Assembly (NCBI RefSeq): GCF_000622385.1
Contig: NZ_JASD01000007.1
Location: 1 to 30,021, forward strand
DNA length: 30,021 nt
Direction: 5' to 3'
From: Sulfitobacter noctilucicola
Lineage (GTDB): Bacteria; Pseudomonadota; Alphaproteobacteria; Rhodobacterales; Rhodobacteraceae
Of the stretch, positions 27,557 to 30,021 are shown piece by piece. The translations under genes were made by a program, and so were the position numbers. Below the pieces are notes generated by a model that worked only from the letters and a program-made list of their open reading frames with translations, was not told where the DNA came from and did no database searches. Every line of letters begins with the position of its first letter. Position 1 is the first letter of the stretch.

Positions 27557-27632
27557 TGGCAGGGGCTGAGGGACTCGAACCCACGACCCTCGGTTTTGGA
27601 GACCGATGCTCTACCAACTGAGCTAAACCCCT
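27557..27632 (-). tRNA. tRNA-Trp (anticodon CCA)
   Basis: On the minus strand a full cloverleaf folds: acceptor AGGGGTT pairs with AGCCCCT (one G-U), the D-arm contains AGCTCAGTTGGTAGAGC, the anticodon stem TCGGT/ACCGA encloses CTCCAAA with anticodon CCA, and the T-arm has GGTTCGA. A discriminator G and an encoded CCA end follow. This tRNA-Trp next to secE-nusG is conserved across proteobacteria. Confidence 0.97.
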
Positions 27633-27644
27633 ATGCCGTGCGGT

Positions 27645-27673
27645 TGCCTAGTCCCAATTTGCGCGGCAATCAA
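27645..27673 (-). promoter_or_regulatory. Weak candidate promoter for tRNA-Trp
   Basis: On the minus strand TTGATT and TAGGCA are separated by 17 bp, with the -10 box ending 12 bp before the tRNA 5' end. Spacing is right, but the -10 match is poor. Confidence 0.3.
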
Positions 27674-27702
27674 GGCCAGATCGTACCCAATCACAGTTTT
27701 TA

Positions 27703-27728
27703 GGAACATTGAGCCATCGAGCGGCGTT
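27703..27728 (+). promoter_or_regulatory. Candidate EcfG-type general stress promoter
   Basis: GGAAC (27703-27707) and CGTT (27725-27728) are separated by 17 bp, which matches the consensus of alphaproteobacterial EcfG extracytoplasmic-function sigma factors. The implied start is about 35 bp upstream of the DUF892 gene. Stress control fits the YciE/YciF family. Two short boxes can match by chance, and some Rhodobacteraceae lack EcfG. Confidence 0.5.
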
Positions 27729-27769
27729 TCATCTCCAACGCAATTGATGATGCGAATAGGAGATACACA

Positions 27770-28267
27770 ATGGCACTTAACAATCTGCACGACGTTTACC
27801 ATGATCAACTTCAGGACCTCTACAGCGCTTGCAAGCAATCTTTGGAAGCCACAACAGCACTGGGCCGCGCTGCGTCCGACAAGGAACTGAGCGAGGCGCT
27901 TATCGCCGGTTCCAACGGCATCGCAACCGGCATGGACAAGCTGAAATCAATCTGTGCCACCCATGACATTGATCCCGAAGGGGAGCACTGCAAAGGCATG
28001 GAGGGTCTTGTTACAGAAGCCCACGCACATGTGCTGGACGAAGAGTTCGGTGACGATGCTACCCGCGATGCGATGATCGTCACGCAGTACCAGCGCATGG
28101 TGCATTACGCCCTCGCAGGCTACGGCTGCCTTGTGGCCTTTGCCAACCGTCTCGACCTTGATGAAGACGGTGCGATTCTGCAGGAGCAACTGGACGAGAC
28201 CTATGATGGCGACCGCAGGATGACAGAGATTGCGACCAACGGCGGCATCAACAGAAAAGCAGCCTGA
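27770..28267 (+). CDS. DUF892 / YciE-YciF-family ferritin-like protein
   Basis: The 165-residue all-helical cytoplasmic protein matches the DUF892 family by the segments LHDVYHDQLQDLY, CKGMEGLVTEA, MVHYALAGYG and LQEQLDETY. Family members are linked to osmotic, oxidative and general stress. The start ATG has AGGAG 8 nt upstream. Compared with the YciF pattern I recall, several acidic and His residues that would bind metal are replaced (LYSACKQS in place of LYDAENQ; VHYALAGYG in place of EHYEIAGYG), so it may not bind iron. Upstream is a candidate stress promoter and downstream a strong terminator, so the gene is its own unit. Confidence 0.88.
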   Translation: MALNNLHDVYHDQLQDLYSACKQSLEATTALGRAASDKELSEALIAGSNGIATGMDKLKSICATHDIDPEGEHCKGMEGLVTEAHAHVLDEEFGDDATRDAMIVTQYQRMVHYALAGYGCLVAFANRLDLDEDGAILQEQLDETYDGDRRMTEIATNGGINRKAA

Positions 28268-28286
28268 TCGCTTTCAATACACGTAA

Positions 28287-28314
28287 AAGCCCACGCAATA
28301 CGCGTGGGCTTTTT
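28287..28314 (+). terminator. Intrinsic terminator after the DUF892 gene
   Basis: AAGCCCACGC and GCGTGGGCTT form a perfect 10-bp stem with a 5-nt loop, followed by T-rich sequence, 20 bp beyond the stop codon. The upstream A-run makes it potentially active in the minus direction too. Confidence 0.9.
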
Positions 28315-28366
28315 GCGTTTAAGCACCCTACGGCTGTCACCCATCCCCAAACGCAGATCCCATTGA

Positions 28367-29050
28367 TCAGAAAGGACCAACAGCAGCACGCGCCAAGGCA
28401 CCCACATCCCCGCCGCATATCTCAGCCTCGTGGGCGAGAATTTTTTCAATAGGCCAGTCCCACCAAGCAGTTTGCAAAAGCTGCTGTACGTCTTCCGGCG
28501 TGAACCTTACGCGCCGAACCTGTCCGGGATTACCCGCCACAATCGAATACGAAGGCACCGTTCCAGACACCACCGCCCCCGCACCGACAATGACCCCATG
28601 GCCGAGTTGCGCACCGGGCATGATACGCGCGCCCTGCCCTATCCAGCAGTCGTTCCCGATCACCGTGTCCTTCGCTTGGCTCCCATCCGGCATCGAGGGC
28701 CGCCCCGCCATTTCACCTCCGCCAAATATCGCAAATGGAAACGAGGAGATACCGTCATACCGGTGGTTCGCCGATGACGTAATGAACGTGACCCCATCAG
28801 CAATCTGGCAGAACTTACCGATACGTAACTTTTCAGGGCTGGCGGGATAGAGATACGGCGCAAGGTGCGCGGCCCAATCGTCGGGCGGCGTATGGGCACT
28901 GGCGTAGCTGTACGCCCCCGCTTCGATCCGCGGATGATCTATTGCTGCGGCAAGAAAGACCGAACCGGCGTGGACCGTGCCATCGGCAAGCTTGATGGGA
29001 TGCTTTTCGGTAGGTTCGGCAAAAACAGGAGTATCGGGCATCTTGGGCAT
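28367..29050 (-). CDS. CatB-like O-acetyltransferase (hexapeptide repeat)
   Basis: The 227-residue protein has the left-handed beta-helix fold of hexapeptide-repeat acyltransferases (LRIGKFCQIADGVTFIT; GNDCWIGQGARIMPGAQLG; VIVGAGAVVSG). It shows the CatB/Vat xenobiotic acetyltransferase signature NHRYDGISSFPFAIFG, with the catalytic His in NHR. Such enzymes use acetyl-CoA to O-acetylate chloramphenicol, streptogramins or sugars; the natural substrate here is unknown and resistance should not be assumed. The frame is open 91 codons upstream; ATG 29048-29050 is chosen for its GAGGAG Shine-Dalgarno sequence. It lies downstream of the tuf terminator in the same direction. Confidence 0.88.
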   Translation of the reverse strand: MPKMPDTPVFAEPTEKHPIKLADGTVHAGSVFLAAAIDHPRIEAGAYSYASAHTPPDDWAAHLAPYLYPASPEKLRIGKFCQIADGVTFITSSANHRYDGISSFPFAIFGGGEMAGRPSMPDGSQAKDTVIGNDCWIGQGARIMPGAQLGHGVIVGAGAVVSGTVPSYSIVAGNPGQVRRVRFTPEDVQQLLQTAWWDWPIEKILAHEAEICGGDVGALARAAVGPF

Positions 29051-29200
29051 GGCTGGCTCCTCGCTAGGATAGTCATACCGCATCACAGGATGGACGAAAC
29101 GTCCACCTCCCTCCTGTGCCCCTCTCCGGCATTTATGAAGAGGTATCGCGCGTGGCGGCGACGCACCGGCGGTGACAAGCTGCGCGGGATGCGCAAACGT

Positions 29201-29231
29201 AAAAGGCCGCCCCGGTGTGGAGCGGCCTTTT
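29201..29231 (-). terminator. Intrinsic terminator after tuf copy B
   Basis: AAAAGGCCGC and GCGGCCTTTT form a perfect 10-bp stem with an 11-nt loop. Both strands end in TTTT, so it could work in either direction. It lies 110 bp beyond the tuf stop, leaving a long 3' untranslated region. Confidence 0.85.
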
Positions 29232-29316
29232 GTATTTCTTGAGCAACCGAGCCGACACCTTGCTCTCGTGATCTTTTCCTCAAGGGGAAAAGACACTGCC
29301 ACAAGGCGTCGCACCG

Positions 29317-29340
29317 GCAACAACGCCGATGTGTTGTTGC
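29317..29340 (-). other. Hairpin abutting the tuf copy B stop codon
   Basis: GCAACAAC (29317-29324) pairs with GTTGTTGC (29333-29340) around an 8-nt loop, directly adjoining the tuf stop codon. A second hairpin, TCTTTTCC/GGAAAAGA, lies at 29272-29293. Neither has a U-run. They may protect or process the 3' end of the mRNA; that is inference. Confidence 0.5.
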
Positions 29341-30021
29341 TTATTCAGTGATCTTGGAAACCACGCCCGCGCCAACGGTGCGGCCGCCTTCGCGGATCGC
29401 GAAACGCAGGCCCTGCTCCATCGCGATCGGCGCAATCAGCTCGACGTCGAACTTCAGGTTGTCGCCAGGCATAACCATTTCAGTGCCTTCTGGCAGCTGA
29501 ACAGTACCGGTGACGTCTGTTGTCCGGAAGTAGAACTGTGGACGGTAGTTCGCAAAGAACGGCGTGTGACGGCCACCCTCTTCCTTGGTCAGGATATAGG
29601 CTTCGGCTTCGAACTTTGTGTGCGGGTTCACGGAACCGGGCTTACAAAGAACCTGGCCACGCTCAACACCTTCACGGTCCACACCACGCAGCAATGCGCC
29701 GATGTTGTCGCCCGCTTCACCACGGTCCAGCAGCTTGCGGAACATTTCAACGCCTGTGCAGGTCGTCTTCTTGGTGTCGCGGATACCAACGATCTCGATT
29801 TCGTCGCCAACGTTGATCACGCCACGCTCGACACGGCCTGTCACAACTGTACCACGACCGGAGATCGAGAATACGTCTTCCACAGGCATCAGGAACGGCT
29901 GGTCAACCGCACGTGCAGGTGTCGGGATGTATTCGTCAACAGCTGCCATCAGCTTTTTGATGGAGTCTTCGCCGATCTCGTTGTCACGGCCTTCCATGGC
30001 TGCCAGAGCGGAACCAGGAAT
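29341..30021 (-). CDS. tuf: Elongation factor Tu, copy B (5' end cut by window edge)
   Basis: This second EF-Tu gene encodes residues 166-391 and its stop codon (29341-29343); the GTP-binding N-terminus lies beyond the right edge. Domain II motifs ([21 protein letters not shown], with key residues [13 protein letters not shown]) and the C-terminus [20 protein letters not shown] are present. It occupies the usual tufB position upstream of tRNA-Trp/secE/nusG, whereas copy A ends the str operon. Bases 29644-30021 equal 1-378 exactly. Two hairpins and a terminator follow the stop codon. Confidence 0.98.
   Translation of the reverse strand: MPGSALAAMEGRDNEIGEDSIKKLMAAVDEYIPTPARAVDQPFLMPVEDVFSISGRGTVVTGRVERGVINVGDEIEIVGIRDTKKTTCTGVEMFRKLLDRGEAGDNIGALLRGVDREGVERGQVLCKPGSVNPHTKFEAEAYILTKEEGGRHTPFFANYRPQFYFRTTDVTGTVQLPEGTEMVMPGDNLKFDVELIAPIAMEQGLRFAIREGGRTVGAGVVSKITE
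29644..30021. repeat. 378-bp exact direct repeat (tuf), right copy
   Basis: This is identical, base for base by eye, to 1-378 in the same orientation. It is part of the duplicated tuf gene. Because the two copies lie exactly at the window ends, automatic tools could read the sequence as circular. Confidence 0.97.

Noticed and set aside
28367..29050. A chloramphenicol resistance gene
   Set aside because: The CatB-like motif shows only an acetyltransferase subfamily; chromosomal members often act on other substrates, and there are no transfer signs.

Overview
The window is a chromosomal segment of an alphaproteobacterium, most likely a marine Rhodobacteraceae (Roseobacter-group) strain. This is inferred from the protein sequences (391-residue EF-Tu, 1379-residue RpoB, 1414-residue RpoC), the gene order, and the neighbours (putative rhamnosyl transferases, a DUF892 protein, short paired palindromes between genes). 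No rRNA is present, so the genus is not established.

The backbone is the transcription/translation supercluster on the minus strand. Read in transcription order from the right edge it runs tuf (copy B) - tRNA-Trp - secE - nusG - rplK - rplA - rplJ - rplL - rpoB - rpoC - rpsL - rpsG - fusA - tuf (copy A). Both window ends lie inside a tuf gene, and 378 bp (1-378 and 29644-30021) are identical between the two copies.

The cluster is broken by accessory blocks: (i) 27.7-29.1 kb, a DUF892 ferritin-like protein behind a candidate GGAAC/CGTT stress promoter, and a CatB-like acetyltransferase; (ii) 26.7-27.4 kb, an unrecognised two-helix membrane protein between tRNA-Trp and secE; (iii) 23.0-25.3 kb, an Na+/Ca2+ antiporter and, divergent from it, an operon of a Gdx-type guanidinium exporter plus an isochorismatase-like hydrolase, preceded by a clear guanidine-II (mini-ykkC) riboswitch; (iv) 19.6-21.5 kb, an unrecognised large membrane protein between rplA and rplJ; (v) 4.4-9.3 kb, two paralogous rhamnosyl-transferase-like proteins around an EamA transporter, then a CHASE-domain histidine kinase with an overlapping single-domain response regulator.

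Regulatory features readable from sequence include a strong promoter for the str operon with a ~220-nt leader, intrinsic terminators after rpoC, rplA, tuf B and the DUF892 gene, a terminator-like hairpin between secE and nusG, and paired palindromic elements in four junctions (tuf/fusA, rpsG/rpsL, rpoC/rpoB, rpoB/rplL). The most interesting item is the riboswitch-controlled exporter/hydrolase operon: the hydrolase is a testable candidate for guanidine or urea-derivative metabolism. The rest is largely conserved housekeeping sequence; no CRISPR array, insertion sequence or prophage was seen.
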